A stretch of DNA of 64,000 bases, taken from contig NZ_JAPEOR010000001.1 of the NCBI RefSeq assembly GCF_026341125.1, positions 806,001 through 870,000 of the forward strand, in the 5' to 3' direction. The translations under genes and the position numbers were made by a program. The notes beneath the pieces were generated by a model. That model searched no databases, was not told the DNA's origin, and saw only the letters and a program-made list of their open reading frames with translations. Origin of the DNA: Streptomyces sp. NBC_01142 (GTDB lineage Bacteria; Actinomycetota; Actinomycetes; Streptomycetales; Streptomycetaceae). This document shows positions 41,808-51,082 of the stretch, in pieces. Each line of letters opens with the position of its first letter. Positions within the stretch are counted from its first letter, which is position 1.

Positions 41808-42518
41808 GTGAGCCGGATCTCGGTCCGGGGATTCGCCGTGGCATCAGCTACTGCGGTCACCACCGTCGGAGCCGTCGTGGGCGTTGCGTCGGGCAACACC
41901 CTGCCCTCGAACGCCGACGGCGACACCCTCGAGGCGACTGCAGCCGACACGACGCTCCTCGCAGACATACCCATGGGCGAGCAGGCCCAGGTTCAGGTCT
42001 CGTCCCTGTCGCAGCAGGCCGACGCACAGGCCGCTGCCGCAGACGCTGCCGCGAAGAAGTCCGCTGAGGAATCGGCCCGTATCCAGGCTGCCAAGACCGC
42101 CAAGGCGAAGAAGGAAGCCGCCCAGGAGGCCGAGGCGGAGGCCGAGCGCGAGCGTGAGGCCGAGGAGGCGCGGGCCAACCGTGACTCCGTGCGCGACGCT
42201 TCGAGCTTCTCCGCGAAGGGCTCCTACACCGTCGCCGAGGTCCAGGCGATGGCACGGCAGATGATTCCCGCCGACCAGTTCCAGTGCTTCAGCAACATCG
42301 TGGACCACGAGTCCACCTGGAACTACCAGGCGCAGAACCCGTCTTCCGGTGCCTACGGTCTCGTCCAGGCACTGCCGGGCTCGAAGATGTCCTCGGCCGG
42401 CGCCGACTGGCAGACCAACCCGGCAACCCAGATCAAGTGGGGCCTGAACTACATGAACGAACGCTACGACAGCCCTTGTGGCGCGTGGTCGTTCTGGCAG
42501 GCCAACCACTGGTACTAG
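41808..42518 (+). CDS. Secreted lytic transglycosylase (SLT-like)
   Basis: 236 residues. A signal/anchor helix (to about 30) is followed by a coiled coil rich in Ala, Lys and Glu (about 65-120) and a C-terminal lysozyme-like domain. The catalytic Glu lies in SNIVDHESTWNYQAQN; SGAYGLVQALPGSKM and NYMNERY are the other SLT marks. It cleaves peptidoglycan glycan strands. GTG 41808 is chosen for GGAAGGA upstream; ATG 41781 is an in-frame alternative. The long leader suggests control after transcription start. Confidence 0.9.
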   Translation: MSRISVRGFAVASATAVTTVGAVVGVASGNTLPSNADGDTLEATAADTTLLADIPMGEQAQVQVSSLSQQADAQAAAADAAAKKSAEESARIQAAKTAKAKKEAAQEAEAEAEREREAEEARANRDSVRDASSFSAKGSYTVAEVQAMARQMIPADQFQCFSNIVDHESTWNYQAQNPSSGAYGLVQALPGSKMSSAGADWQTNPATQIKWGLNYMNERYDSPCGAWSFWQANHWY

Positions 42519-42539
42519 GTCCAGCAGGCGCTCAACTTC

Positions 42540-42576
42540 GCGGAGCCCCTCACCGTCCTACGGTGAGGGGCTCCGC
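42540..42576 (+). terminator. Terminator after the transglycosylase gene
   Basis: Perfect 17-bp inverted repeat (42540-42556 with 42560-42576, core GGAGCCCCTCACCG) with a CCT loop. Confidence 0.85.
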
Positions 42577-42644
42577 GCGTGTACGGTCGGTCCGACGGCC
42601 CAGGAGACACTCCGGGGGGAGTGGTAGGGGGAAGAGGGAACATC

Positions 42645-43982
42645 ATGTCGAAAGCGCCAGGATGGCTCGGTCGGCTGGGCGCCGGGCTGACCCGGATGGG
42701 AGAGTACTGGGACGAGCGCCGTAGCGAAGCCGCGGCGGACGACGTCCCGGTGGTCGCTGCCCCCGCCCCGGAGAGCGTGCCGCCGCCGCCCGCGTACGCC
42801 CCCGCCGTCGCCGCCAGACCCGACCCGGTCGCCGCGATCCCCTGGGGGATGCGCGTCGCCGCCGAGGCCGGCTGGCGGCTGCTCGTACTGGCAGGCACGC
42901 TCTGGGTGTTGATGCGGATCATCAGCGCCGTACAGCTGGTGGTGCTCGCCTTTGTCGCGGCGCTGCTCGTCACCGCGATGCTCCAGCCCACCGTGGCCCG
43001 GCTGAAGAGACTCGGCCTGCCGCGCGGGCTGGCCACCGCCGTCACCGCGATCGCCGGCTTCGTCGTCATGGGTCTGGTCGGCTGGTTCGTGGTCTGGCAG
43101 GTCATGGACAACCTCGACAACCTCTCCGACCGGGTCAGGGACGGTATCGAGGAGCTCAAGCGCTGGCTCCTCGACAGCCCGTTCCATGTCACCGAGTCGC
43201 AGATCAACGACATCGCGAAGAACCTCAGCGACACGATCGGCACCAACACCGAGGAGATCACCTCCGCGGGTCTGCAGGGCGTCACGGTGATGGTCGAGGT
43301 CCTCACCGGCATACTGCTGGCGATGTTCTCCACGCTCTTCCTGCTGTACGACGGGAAGCGCATCTGGCAGTGGACGCTGAAACTGGTCCCGGCGCAGGCC
43401 CGTGAGGGAGTCGCCGGTGCGGGTCCGCGCGCCTGGCGCACCCTGACCGCCTATGTACGCGGCACGGTGATAGTGGCCCTGATCGACGCGATCTTCATCG
43501 GTATCGGCATCTACTTCCTCGATGTGCCGATGGCAGTGCCGCTCGCCGTCTTCATCTTCCTGTTCGCCTTCATCCCGCTCGTCGGTGCGGTCATCTCCGG
43601 CGCGCTGGCGGTCGTCGTCGCGCTGGTCACCCAGGGCGTGTTCACCGCGCTGATGGTGCTGATCGTCGTCCTCGCCGTACAGCAGCTCGAAGGGCATGTG
43701 CTGCAGCCCTTCATCCTGGGCCGCGCGGTCCGCGTCCATCCCCTCGCCGTCGTCCTCGCGGTCGCGGCGGGCGGACTGACCGCCGGTATCGGCGGCGCGG
43801 TGGTCGCGGTGCCGCTGGTGGCGGTGACCAACACCGTGGTCGGCTATCTGCGCGCGTACGGCACGGAGCAGGCTCTGCGCGGTACGCCGCCGCCGCACGG
43901 CGCGACCGCGGTCGAGATCGCGTCCACTCCGGCACCGGCACCGGCACCGGAGTCCGCCCCGCCGACGGGGGAGCGGGATTGA
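42645..43982 (+). CDS. AI-2E (PerM-like) membrane transporter
   Basis: 445 residues with about eight membrane helices. The family core is visible in IYFLDVPMAVPLAVFIFLFAFIP and VQQLEGHVLQPFILGRAV. Members include autoinducer-2 exporters and Na+/H+ antiporters; the name does not prove AI-2 export. A Pro/Ala-rich cytoplasmic N-terminus of about 60 residues and a Pro/Ala-rich C-terminal tail are present. Start ATG 42645, with GAAGAGGGA upstream. Its stop overlaps the next gene as TTGA. Confidence 0.88.
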   Translation: MSKAPGWLGRLGAGLTRMGEYWDERRSEAAADDVPVVAAPAPESVPPPPAYAPAVAARPDPVAAIPWGMRVAAEAGWRLLVLAGTLWVLMRIISAVQLVVLAFVAALLVTAMLQPTVARLKRLGLPRGLATAVTAIAGFVVMGLVGWFVVWQVMDNLDNLSDRVRDGIEELKRWLLDSPFHVTESQINDIAKNLSDTIGTNTEEITSAGLQGVTVMVEVLTGILLAMFSTLFLLYDGKRIWQWTLKLVPAQAREGVAGAGPRAWRTLTAYVRGTVIVALIDAIFIGIGIYFLDVPMAVPLAVFIFLFAFIPLVGAVISGALAVVVALVTQGVFTALMVLIVVLAVQQLEGHVLQPFILGRAVRVHPLAVVLAVAAGGLTAGIGGAVVAVPLVAVTNTVVGYLRAYGTEQALRGTPPPHGATAVEIASTPAPAPAPESAPPTGERD

Positions 43983-44740
43983 TATCCGAGCCGGAGCTGG
44001 TGGGCGACGAGCAGCCGTTCGGCGCGCCCGAGATCCCCGGGTCGCGGGCCGGGCACGACCCTGCCGAGCCCACGGCGGTGGCACCCGAGGACCGGCTCCC
44101 CGCCCGGCGCTCCCTCCCGCCATGGGCGTGGACGCTCGGCGGCGTGATGGTCGCCTCGGCGCTGTGGGCGGGCGGTCTGTACGTGTACGAGAGCCGGGAA
44201 CCCGACCTCGGCGGATACCGGGTGAGTCGCAACCTGTGTCTGGACGCCGAGCTGAAGGCGCTGTCCACCGCGCTCGGTGAGAGGCAGAGCCCCCGGCCGA
44301 CAGGGCGCGAGCACACCAGCCTGGACAGGGCGTCCTGCTACGTCGAGCTGCAGCCCACAGGGGGGCCGAAGCCGAAAGATGTGGACGAGAACGGCTACGA
44401 GGGCACATACCCGAGCGTCCACGTGAGTTACGAACTGCACAAGAAGACCGATCCGGGACCGGAGTTCGAAGCGTCGGTCGGCGCTTTCATGATCTCCGCG
44501 GGCGCCGAGGTCACGCTGGAACGGGTCGAAGGACTGGGCGAGCGTGCCTACTTCACCAGGGACGACAGCGGCGATCCGCCGTGGCTCCATGTGCTGGACG
44601 GACAGGCCGAGTTCACCCTCACCGTCACGCCCGGCTACTCGCAGGTGGAGGAAGGTCAGGACCCCGAGGCCGATCTGTCGGGGATCGGCCCCTTCATGGT
44701 CGAGGACATGAAGGCCCTGATGGCCAAGCTCAGGAGCTGA
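43979..44740 (+). CDS. Membrane-anchored hypothetical protein
   Basis: 253 residues: a cytoplasmic acidic tail (1-47), one membrane helix (WAWTLGGVMVASALWAGGLYVY) and an extracytoplasmic domain with two cysteines (NLCLDAE, ASCYVEL). It is translated with the AI-2E gene from a TTG start inside TTGA. I do not recognise the domain; similar proteins are common in Streptomyces. Confidence 0.75.
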   Translation: MISEPELVGDEQPFGAPEIPGSRAGHDPAEPTAVAPEDRLPARRSLPPWAWTLGGVMVASALWAGGLYVYESREPDLGGYRVSRNLCLDAELKALSTALGERQSPRPTGREHTSLDRASCYVELQPTGGPKPKDVDENGYEGTYPSVHVSYELHKKTDPGPEFEASVGAFMISAGAEVTLERVEGLGERAYFTRDDSGDPPWLHVLDGQAEFTLTVTPGYSQVEEGQDPEADLSGIGPFMVEDMKALMAKLRS

Positions 44741-44757
44741 CCCCGCCACGCACACGA

Positions 44758-44791
44758 AAGGGCCCCGTCGACCGGAGTCGGCGGGGCCCTT
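44758..44791. terminator. Bidirectional hairpin before ahpD
   Basis: 15-bp stem with one wobble (44758-44772 with 44777-44791, core AAGGGCCCCG), between convergent genes. Confidence 0.82.
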
Positions 44792-44803
44792 CGCATATCC
44801 GTG

Positions 44804-45337
44804 CTACTCGGCGAGCGCGGCTTCCGCGTCCAGCGTCGTACCCACGGCCTGGATCACCGCGGCGATCTTGAAGGCTTCCTGGATCGTCTCGCGGTCCACG
44901 CCGGCCTTGCGCAGCACCTGCTCGTGGGAGTCGAGGCACTGGCCGCAGCCGTTGATCGCGGAGACGGCGAGCGACCAGAGCTCGAAGTCGACCTTCTCCA
45001 CGCCCGGGTTGCCGATGACATTCATCCGCAGACCGGCGCGCAGCGTCCCGTACTCCGGGTCCGACAGCAGGTGCCGGGTCCGGTAGAAGACGTTGTTCAT
45101 CGCCATGACGGCGGCGGCCGACTTGGCGGCGGTGTACGCCTCGGGGGAGAGGTTGGTCTTCGCCTCGGGCTCCAGCTCGCGCAGCACCTTCGGCGAGCGC
45201 GAGGCGATCGCGCAGGCCAGAACGGTGCCCCACAGCTGCTGTTGCGGGAGATCGCTGTTGCCGATGACCGAGCCGAGGTTCAGCTTCAGGTCCTTGGCGT
45301 AGTCCGGTACGGCGGACTTGAGGTCATCCAGAGACAT
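44804..45337 (-). CDS. ahpD: Alkyl hydroperoxidase AhpD
   Basis: 177 residues, all-helical carboxymuconolactone-decarboxylase fold. The redox motif is [13 protein letters not shown] (CxxC plus the catalytic His and a Glu for proton relay). AhpD reduces AhpC using lipoyl-bound partners and has weak peroxidase activity. It starts 6 bases after the ahpC stop in the same operon, controlled by the divergent OxyR. Confidence 0.96.
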   Translation of the reverse strand: MSLDDLKSAVPDYAKDLKLNLGSVIGNSDLPQQQLWGTVLACAIASRSPKVLRELEPEAKTNLSPEAYTAAKSAAAVMAMNNVFYRTRHLLSDPEYGTLRAGLRMNVIGNPGVEKVDFELWSLAVSAINGCGQCLDSHEQVLRKAGVDRETIQEAFKIAAVIQAVGTTLDAEAALAE

Positions 45338-45343
45338 ACCGGA

Positions 45344-45898
45344 TCACTCGCCCGACAGGAGCGCGACCGGGTCGAGGGTGTTCTCGCCCTTGGTCCAGTT
45401 GCACGGGCACAGCTCGTCGGTCTGCAGGGCGTCGAGCACCCGCAGGACCTCCTTGGGGTTACGGCCGACGGAACCGGCGGTCACCATGGTGAACTGGATC
45501 TCGTTGTTCGGGTCGACGATGAAGACGGCACGCTGCGCGAAGCCGTCCTCGCCCTCGATGCCGAGGTCCCGCATCAGCTCGTGCTTGGAGTCGGCCAGCA
45601 TCGGGAAGGGCAGGTCACGCAGGTCGGCGTGGTCCTTGCGCCAGGCGTGGTGGACGAACTCGGAGTCGCCGGAGAAGCCGAGGATCTGGGCGTCACGGTC
45701 GGCGAACTCATCGTTCAGCTTGCCGAAGGCGGCGATCTCGGTGGGGCAGACGAAGGTGAAGTCCTTGGGCCACGCGAAGACGACCTTCCACTTGCCCTCG
45801 TAGGACTTGTGGCTGATCTCGGCGAACTCCTCGCCGCTCTCCAGCGAGACGCAGGCCGTCAGTTCGAAGGTGGGGAACTGGTCACCGACAGTGAGCAC
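45344..45898 (-). CDS. ahpC: Alkyl hydroperoxide reductase AhpC (peroxiredoxin)
   Basis: 184-residue 2-Cys peroxiredoxin. The peroxidatic Cys is in FTFVCPTEIAAF; the resolving site near the end is LCPCNW. It reduces organic and hydrogen peroxides. GTG 45898 is chosen because AAGGAGACC lies just upstream and LTVGDQFPTFEL is the normal N-terminus. Divergent oxyR lies 130 bases away. Confidence 0.96.
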   Translation of the reverse strand: MLTVGDQFPTFELTACVSLESGEEFAEISHKSYEGKWKVVFAWPKDFTFVCPTEIAAFGKLNDEFADRDAQILGFSGDSEFVHHAWRKDHADLRDLPFPMLADSKHELMRDLGIEGEDGFAQRAVFIVDPNNEIQFTMVTAGSVGRNPKEVLRVLDALQTDELCPCNWTKGENTLDPVALLSGE

Positions 45899-46028
45899 TC
45901 GGTCTCCTTGCAGACAGGAATTCCCTTGTGGGGTCTTCCAGGGGGTTGGACGGATCTTGATGGTGGCACAGCGTGCATTGATCGCAGAAATAGCTAGACT
46001 CGGTCGTCGCGATCGGAGGTACCTATCA
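45899..46028. promoter_or_regulatory. Divergent ahpC/oxyR promoter region
   Basis: 130 bases. TGAT-N7-ATAG-N7-CGGT starting near 45980 shows the 7-base spacing of OxyR tetranucleotide contacts, but only ATAG fits well. OxyR control of this region is expected from family knowledge; the exact site is uncertain. Confidence 0.45.
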
Positions 46029-47003
46029 GTGGCCATCAGCAATGTCGTCAATGCCGGTAATAGGGGAAGTGGCCGGGGCAAGCAGCCCAGCCTGGCGCAG
46101 CTGCGTGCCTTTGTCGCCGTCGCCGAGCATCTGCACTTCCGGGACGCGGCGTCCGCGATCGGGATGAGTCAGCCCGCGCTCTCCGGTGCCGTATCGGCGC
46201 TGGAGGAGGCACTCGGTGTCCAGCTCCTGGAGCGTACGACCCGCAAGGTGCTGCTCTCCCCGGCGGGTGAGCGGCTCGCGGTGCGAGCCAAGGTGGTGCT
46301 GGACGCCGTCGGCGAACTGCTGGAGGAGGCCGACGCGGTACGTGCCCCCTTCACCGGGGTGCTCCGGCTCGGCGTGATCCCGACCGTCGCCCCCTATCTG
46401 CTGCCGACCGTGCTGCGCCTGGTCCACGACCGCTATCCGGAGCTCGACCTCCAGGTCCACGAGGAGCAGACGTCCTCGCTGGTGGAGGGGCTGGCGGCCG
46501 GCCGTCTCGATCTGCTGCTGCTCGCCGTGCCGCTCGGGATGCCGGGGATCAGTGAGCTGCCGCTCTTCGACGAGGACTTTGTGCTGGTCACCCCCGAGGA
46601 CCACTGGCTGGGCGGGCGCCAGGACATTCCGCGCGAGGCGCTGAGCGAACTGCATCTGCTGCTGCTCGACGAGGGCCACTGCCTGCGCGACCAGGCACTC
46701 GACATCTGCCGGGAGGCGGGCCGCACCGGCGGTGCCGCGGTGACCACGACCGCCGCCGGCCTGTCCACCCTGATACAGCTGGTCGCGGGCGGGCTCGGGG
46801 TGACATTGCTGCCGCGTACGGCGGTCGAGGTGGAGACCGGCCGGGCCGGACGGCTGCAGACGGGGTACTTCGCCGACCCGGCCCCCGCACGCCGGATCGC
46901 CCTGGCGATGCGCACGGGGGCGGCACGCCAGGGCGAATTCGGGGAGTTCGCACAGGCGCTGCGGGACGCGATGCGCGCCCTGCCCGTACGGGTACTGGAC
47001 TGA
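46029..47003 (+). CDS. oxyR: OxyR, LysR-type peroxide sensor
   Basis: 324 residues: an N-terminal winged helix (LAQLRAFVAVAEHLHFRDAA, SQPALSGAVSALEEALG) and a LysR effector domain. The two redox cysteines are present in LDEGHCLRDQALDICREAG, spaced as in OxyR. Peroxide-formed disulphide activates ahpCD. GTG 46029 follows GGAGG by 9 bases. Confidence 0.95.
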   Translation: MAISNVVNAGNRGSGRGKQPSLAQLRAFVAVAEHLHFRDAASAIGMSQPALSGAVSALEEALGVQLLERTTRKVLLSPAGERLAVRAKVVLDAVGELLEEADAVRAPFTGVLRLGVIPTVAPYLLPTVLRLVHDRYPELDLQVHEEQTSSLVEGLAAGRLDLLLLAVPLGMPGISELPLFDEDFVLVTPEDHWLGGRQDIPREALSELHLLLLDEGHCLRDQALDICREAGRTGGAAVTTTAAGLSTLIQLVAGGLGVTLLPRTAVEVETGRAGRLQTGYFADPAPARRIALAMRTGAARQGEFGEFAQALRDAMRALPVRVLD

Positions 47004-47016
47004 CGGCCCCGGCCCG

Positions 47017-49410
47017 CTACTCCGTACGCAGCCCCTCCGGACGCATCATGCGCCACAGCGGTGGCAGGCTGAGCACCGTCACCAGCAGGATCACGCCCGC
47101 GCCCGCCGCGGCGAGCGGCAGGAAGACCCACCATTCGGTGACCGCCTTGCCGGTCAGCCGCAGCATGGCGGCGCCGAGACCGAGGCCGCCGACGATGGCG
47201 ACGGCGGTGCCGAGGACGACCGGCACGGCGGTCTGCCACAGCACCGACCAGGCGAGCGTGGCCCGGCGCGTGCCGAAGGCGACGAGTACCGACAGCAGGC
47301 GCTTGCGCTCCCGCAGCTGCTCGACCTGCGAGACGAGCATCGACGCGGCGATCAGCGCCATCGTCGCGGTCGCGCCGGTCAGCAGACCGGTCTGGACACT
47401 GGCGTACTGCTTGTCCCGCTCGATCCTCTGGATCGACCAGACACGCATGGTGGGATCGATTCGGGCGGCCGTGTTGCGCACGTACTCACGGGCGTCCGGC
47501 ACGCTCTCGTCGATCTGGACCATCGCCTGGGTGTCCGCCGTGGGGAGGCGTTGCACATCGACCGCGCCGGGGGTGGCGAAGATGCCGTAGTGCTCCCGGC
47601 CGGTCGGGTCGGGACGGACCGTGACGGTGGGAGTGTCCGCGGGCAGGGTCCACAGCACCGGCTTCGAGCCGTCGTAGCTCGAGTGCGCGTTGAGGTCCAC
47701 CGGCTTGCCCTTGCGGGCCGCAGAGTCGATCAGGTCGTTCTGCCGCCTGTCGCCCTCGACGTGGACGACGAAGGTGTCGCCGTCCTTGCAGGACCCGATC
47801 CTGGCGAGTTCGCGCAGGGTCGCGCAGTCGCCGACGGTCAGGGTGGTGACGGGATGGAAGTCGGTGCCGCGGGAGGGCACGGGGCTGTGCACATAGCTCT
47901 CGACCGTGCCGATGACCCCCTTCACGCCCTCCGTCCCACGGAACTCCTTGATCATCCGCTGGGCCAGCTCACCGCTGGGAAACTCCGCGGAGACCTGGAG
48001 CTGAGCCCGCTCCGGGTCCTGGTTCGTGACCCTGTTGAAGTCGTCGTGGACCCCGGCGAAGAGCATCTGCAGGGCTATCCCGCCGGCCACGGCGACCGTG
48101 ATGCCACTGACCGCGCGGGCCGCCGAACCGCTGCTCAACTGGAGCCTGCGGGTGGCGAGCTGCCAGGGCACCGGGCCGCCGCGCAGCCTGCCGACGACGG
48201 CCTCGACCACCCACGGCAGCAGCGTCGCAAGGCCGACCAGCACCAGTACGGCGCCGCCCGCGATGGGCCACGGGTCGACGAACTCGGTCTCCTCGTTGAC
48301 GGTGCCGGTCGCCAGCAGCACCGTGAGACCGGCCGCCGGCATCAGCAGCCGCCACCACAGACGGCGGGCGCGGGGCGTGCTGTTGCGTACGACTCCGAGC
48401 GGTTCGATCACGACCGAGCGCAGCGCAACCAGGGTGACCGCGACCGCCGAGACCGGCACGGCCAGCAGGATCAGCAGCCCGAGCACGGGCACGGGGACCA
48501 CGTCGGAGGGGAAGGCGCTCAGGTCCCAGAGCTGTACGTGCCCGGCGAACCGGCGCACGCCCGCGAAGACGGCGATGCCGACCAGCAGGCCGAGCACCGA
48601 GCCGAACAGTGCCTCCCCGGCCGAGATGCGCCGGGTCATCCGGGCATCGGCGCCGACCAGCCGCAGTGCGGCGAGCCGGCGGTCGCGGCGGTCGCCGCCG
48701 AAGCGGACGGCGGTGGCGATGAAGATGGCCACCGGCACCAGCAGGACGACACAGATGAGGATGACCAGGACGATCAGGACCGGGCTCATCGGTTCCGAAC
48801 CCGGGGACTCGCCGAAGCCGGTCGTCCTGGTTCCACCGTTGTCCGTGGTCAGCGTCGAACTGCCCGCGTAGAAGCGGAGTTCGCCCGGGTCGATCAGGCC
48901 GGCGTCCCCGATGGTGCCCACCGTGCGGTAGTCGAGCCGCTCTTCGAGGAGCGTGCCCCCGGGGGAGTCCAGCAGCTCCTTCAGGGCGGGGGAGACCAGC
49001 ATGTCGCCGGGTCCGGGGAGGCGGCTGACCCCGGGCGGGAGTGGCGGGTGGGCGCCGTCCGGGCGCAGCAGTGCGCCGCTGATCGCGTCCTTGCGGTACT
49101 CGGTGTCCGCCGTCGCCCACACCAGGGTCCTGTCCGAGCGCTCGGCCGGCTCGTCGGAGGAGACCGGCGCGCGGGCCGTGCCGCGCTGCTCGCGCTCGTC
49201 GATGAGCGTGGGCACGGAGGCGGCGATGAGGAGCAGGGCGACGCCGAGCCCGACACCGACGGCGGTGAGCGCGGTACGGACCCAGCCCTCGCGGCCGCCG
49301 GAGGCGGCGAAGCGTATGCCGAGCCCGAGGTCGCGCAGCCGGCCGCCGATGACGCGGGGCGGGGCGGGCGCGGCGGGTGATGCTCCGTCCGTCCGGTCGA
49401 GGAGCGTCAT
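47017..49410 (-). CDS. FtsX-like ABC transporter permease
   Basis: 797 residues with two FtsX domains. One helix near residue 45 and a large extracytoplasmic loop precede three helices (about 205-345); a middle pair is followed by a second large outer loop and three final helices (VQTGLLTGATATMALIAASM onward). Works with the ATPase whose gene overlaps its start by 4 bases. Such MacB-like exporters move peptides, antibiotics or lipids; the PadR gene upstream suggests induction by a toxic compound. Confidence 0.92.
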   Translation of the reverse strand: MTLLDRTDGASPAAPAPPRVIGGRLRDLGLGIRFAASGGREGWVRTALTAVGVGLGVALLLIAASVPTLIDEREQRGTARAPVSSDEPAERSDRTLVWATADTEYRKDAISGALLRPDGAHPPLPPGVSRLPGPGDMLVSPALKELLDSPGGTLLEERLDYRTVGTIGDAGLIDPGELRFYAGSSTLTTDNGGTRTTGFGESPGSEPMSPVLIVLVILICVVLLVPVAIFIATAVRFGGDRRDRRLAALRLVGADARMTRRISAGEALFGSVLGLLVGIAVFAGVRRFAGHVQLWDLSAFPSDVVPVPVLGLLILLAVPVSAVAVTLVALRSVVIEPLGVVRNSTPRARRLWWRLLMPAAGLTVLLATGTVNEETEFVDPWPIAGGAVLVLVGLATLLPWVVEAVVGRLRGGPVPWQLATRRLQLSSGSAARAVSGITVAVAGGIALQMLFAGVHDDFNRVTNQDPERAQLQVSAEFPSGELAQRMIKEFRGTEGVKGVIGTVESYVHSPVPSRGTDFHPVTTLTVGDCATLRELARIGSCKDGDTFVVHVEGDRRQNDLIDSAARKGKPVDLNAHSSYDGSKPVLWTLPADTPTVTVRPDPTGREHYGIFATPGAVDVQRLPTADTQAMVQIDESVPDAREYVRNTAARIDPTMRVWSIQRIERDKQYASVQTGLLTGATATMALIAASMLVSQVEQLRERKRLLSVLVAFGTRRATLAWSVLWQTAVPVVLGTAVAIVGGLGLGAAMLRLTGKAVTEWWVFLPLAAAGAGVILLVTVLSLPPLWRMMRPEGLRTE

Positions 49411-50093
49411 ACGGCGTGCTCCAGGTCGCGGGACCTTCCGTCGCGTACGACGATCTCGCGGTCGGAATAGGCGGCGACCCGCGCCTCGTGGGTGACCAGG
49501 ACGACGGCGGCGTTCGCGGACCGCGCGGCGTCGGTGAGGAGTTCCATCACCCGCTCGCCGTTGAGGGAGTCCAGGGCGCCGGTCGGCTCGTCGGCGAAGA
49601 TCACCCGCGGCGAGGTGACCAGCGCACGGGCGACGGCGACCCGCTGCCCCTGGCCGCCGGAGACCTCGCCGGGCCGCTTGTGCCCGAGGTCGGCGACCTC
49701 CAGGCGCTCCATCCACTCCAGGGCGGTGCGCTCGGCGGCCTTGCGCCTGGCGCCGGTGAGGCGGAGGGGCAGGGCCACGTTCTCCGTACAGCTCAGCTCC
49801 GGTACGAGCTGGCCGAACTGGAACACGAACCCGAAGTCCGTACGGCGCAGGGTGCTGCGCTGGACGTCGGACATCCCGGTGAGCTCGCGCCCGGCGTAGG
49901 TGATCGATCCGGAATCCGGCCGGACGATCCCGGCGAGGCAGTGGAGCAGCGTCGACTTGCCGGAGCCGGAGGGCCCCATGACGGCGACGACCTCGCCGGG
50001 GTGAATGGAGAAGGAGGCGCCGTCGAGGGCGGGGGTGGATCCGTACGCCTTGTGCAGATCGGCGGCGAGGAGCAGGGAACCGTCGGGGTTCAC
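49407..50093 (-). CDS. ABC transporter ATP-binding protein (LolD/MacB type)
   Basis: 228 residues. Walker A GPSGSGKST, Q-loop FVFQFGQL, signature VSGGQGQRVAVARAL, Walker B VIFADEPTGALD, H-loop VTHE. Start GTG 50093 overlaps the PadR stop (GTGA); the stop overlaps the permease start (ATGA), so PadR, ATPase and permease are one translationally coupled operon. Confidence 0.95.
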   Translation of the reverse strand: MNPDGSLLLAADLHKAYGSTPALDGASFSIHPGEVVAVMGPSGSGKSTLLHCLAGIVRPDSGSITYAGRELTGMSDVQRSTLRRTDFGFVFQFGQLVPELSCTENVALPLRLTGARRKAAERTALEWMERLEVADLGHKRPGEVSGGQGQRVAVARALVTSPRVIFADEPTGALDSLNGERVMELLTDAARSANAAVVLVTHEARVAAYSDREIVVRDGRSRDLEHAV

Positions 50094-50614
50094 TTGCGCA
50101 CCTCCCCGGCGAGCTGGTCGAGCCGGGCGGCGGTCAGTTCCAGCCAGCGCAGATCGGCTTCGAGGTGGAACAGCGCGTGGTCGCAGATGAGCTGGTCGGC
50201 GAGATCGCCGCGGCGCTTGCGGTCGGTGAGGATGCGCATCAGCCGCAGATGCTCGGAGCGCTGGCTGTCGAGCAGATCGGCGGCACTGCGGTCGGTGAGG
50301 AGGGCGAGGACGACCTTGGTGTAAAGGGTCGACTGGAGGTACGGCTCCGGCTTCTCGGGCTGCGCGAGCCACCGCGTGACGTCGGTGACCCCGGCCTCGG
50401 TAATGGCATACCGCTTGCGCTCGGGACCACCGCCGGCCTCTATGCCGTCGACTTCGACGAGGCCGTTCTTCAGCAGCCGGGACATGGTGGAGTAGACCTG
50501 CCCGTAGTGAAGGGGCCGGTCGTGGCCGAACCGTTCGTCGAAGGCGCGCTTGAGGTCGTAGCCGTGGCGTGGGCCGGACTCGAGAAGTCCGAGCAAGGTG
50601 TGACCGATGGACAT
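50090..50614 (-). CDS. PadR-family regulator of the ABC operon
   Basis: 174 residues. The N-terminal winged helix (HTLLGLLESGPRHGYDLKRAFDE, YGQVYSTMSRLLKNGLVEV) is followed by the PadR vinculin-like helical end. The first gene of a three-gene operon, it probably represses its own promoter through the repeated GTGTATACC just upstream. Start ATG 50614; no Shine-Dalgarno sequence is evident. Confidence 0.93.
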   Translation of the reverse strand: MSIGHTLLGLLESGPRHGYDLKRAFDERFGHDRPLHYGQVYSTMSRLLKNGLVEVDGIEAGGGPERKRYAITEAGVTDVTRWLAQPEKPEPYLQSTLYTKVVLALLTDRSAADLLDSQRSEHLRLMRILTDRKRRGDLADQLICDHALFHLEADLRWLELTAARLDQLAGEVRK

Positions 50615-50633
50615 GGAGAGCACTCTACATGCG

Positions 50634-50655
50634 GTGTATACCTCGTGTGTATACC
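50634..50655 (-). promoter_or_regulatory. Repeated GTGTATACC, likely PadR operator
   Basis: GTGTATACC at 50634-50642 and again at 50647-50655, 13 bp apart, each containing the palindrome GTATAC. It lies 20-41 bases upstream of the PadR start, within the promoter. Confidence 0.6.
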
Positions 50656-50686
50656 CGTAGTGAATAGCCTTTCCTCCCGGACCTGG

Positions 50687-50724
50687 GGCACCGGACCCGC
50701 GCCGTCGGGCGCGGGTCCGGTGCC
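50687..50724 (-). terminator. Terminator of the SPFH/RHH operon
   Basis: Perfect 17-bp stem (50687-50703 with 50708-50724, core GGACCCGCGCC) between the PadR promoter and the ribbon-helix-helix gene; could act on both strands. Confidence 0.75.
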
Positions 50725-50848
50725 TGGGGCGGAGCCCTGTTTCAGGAAGGGTTCGGCAAGGGCTCGGGCGGGGGAACAGCTCGCCGCGCGGCACCTGGCC
50801 CGCCGCTGCTCGTCCCCTTCGGCGCAGGCCGCGGGCGCGCAGGCCGCG

Positions 50849-51082
50849 CTACTCGGTCTCCCCGTCCCCGTCCCCATCTCTCGTCGGCTTCGGGGGCCGG
50901 CCCCGGCGCGGGATCGGGGCGACCCCCCTCGGCAGGCGGCCCGCCTCCGACAGGGCGCGGCGGAGCGCGAACTCGATCTGTGCGTTCGTGCTGCGCAGCT
51001 CGTCCCCGGCCCACCGTGCCAGCGCCTCGTACACCGCCGGGTCCAGCCGCAGCAGCACCTGCTTCCGCTCAGGTGGCGTCAC
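50849..51082 (-). CDS. Small ribbon-helix-helix protein
   Basis: 77 residues. KQVLLRLDPAVYEALARWAG then DELRSTNAQIEFALRRAL is a strand-helix-helix of the Arc/HicB type, so it should bind DNA as a dimer. The tail is basic, then acidic (PIPRRGRPPKP). GTG 51082 overlaps the SPFH stop (GTGA). It may regulate its own operon through the palindrome at 52041. Confidence 0.8.
   Translation of the reverse strand: MTPPERKQVLLRLDPAVYEALARWAGDELRSTNAQIEFALRRALSEAGRLPRGVAPIPRRGRPPKPTRDGDGDGETE

Noticed and set aside
45975..46015. A well-defined OxyR box in the ahpC/oxyR gap
   Set aside because: The 7-base spacing is present but most tetranucleotides deviate; listed only as a promoter region.
47551..49380. 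609-codon plus-strand frame opposite the FtsX permease
   Set aside because: Shadow of a well-supported permease that is coupled to its ATPase.
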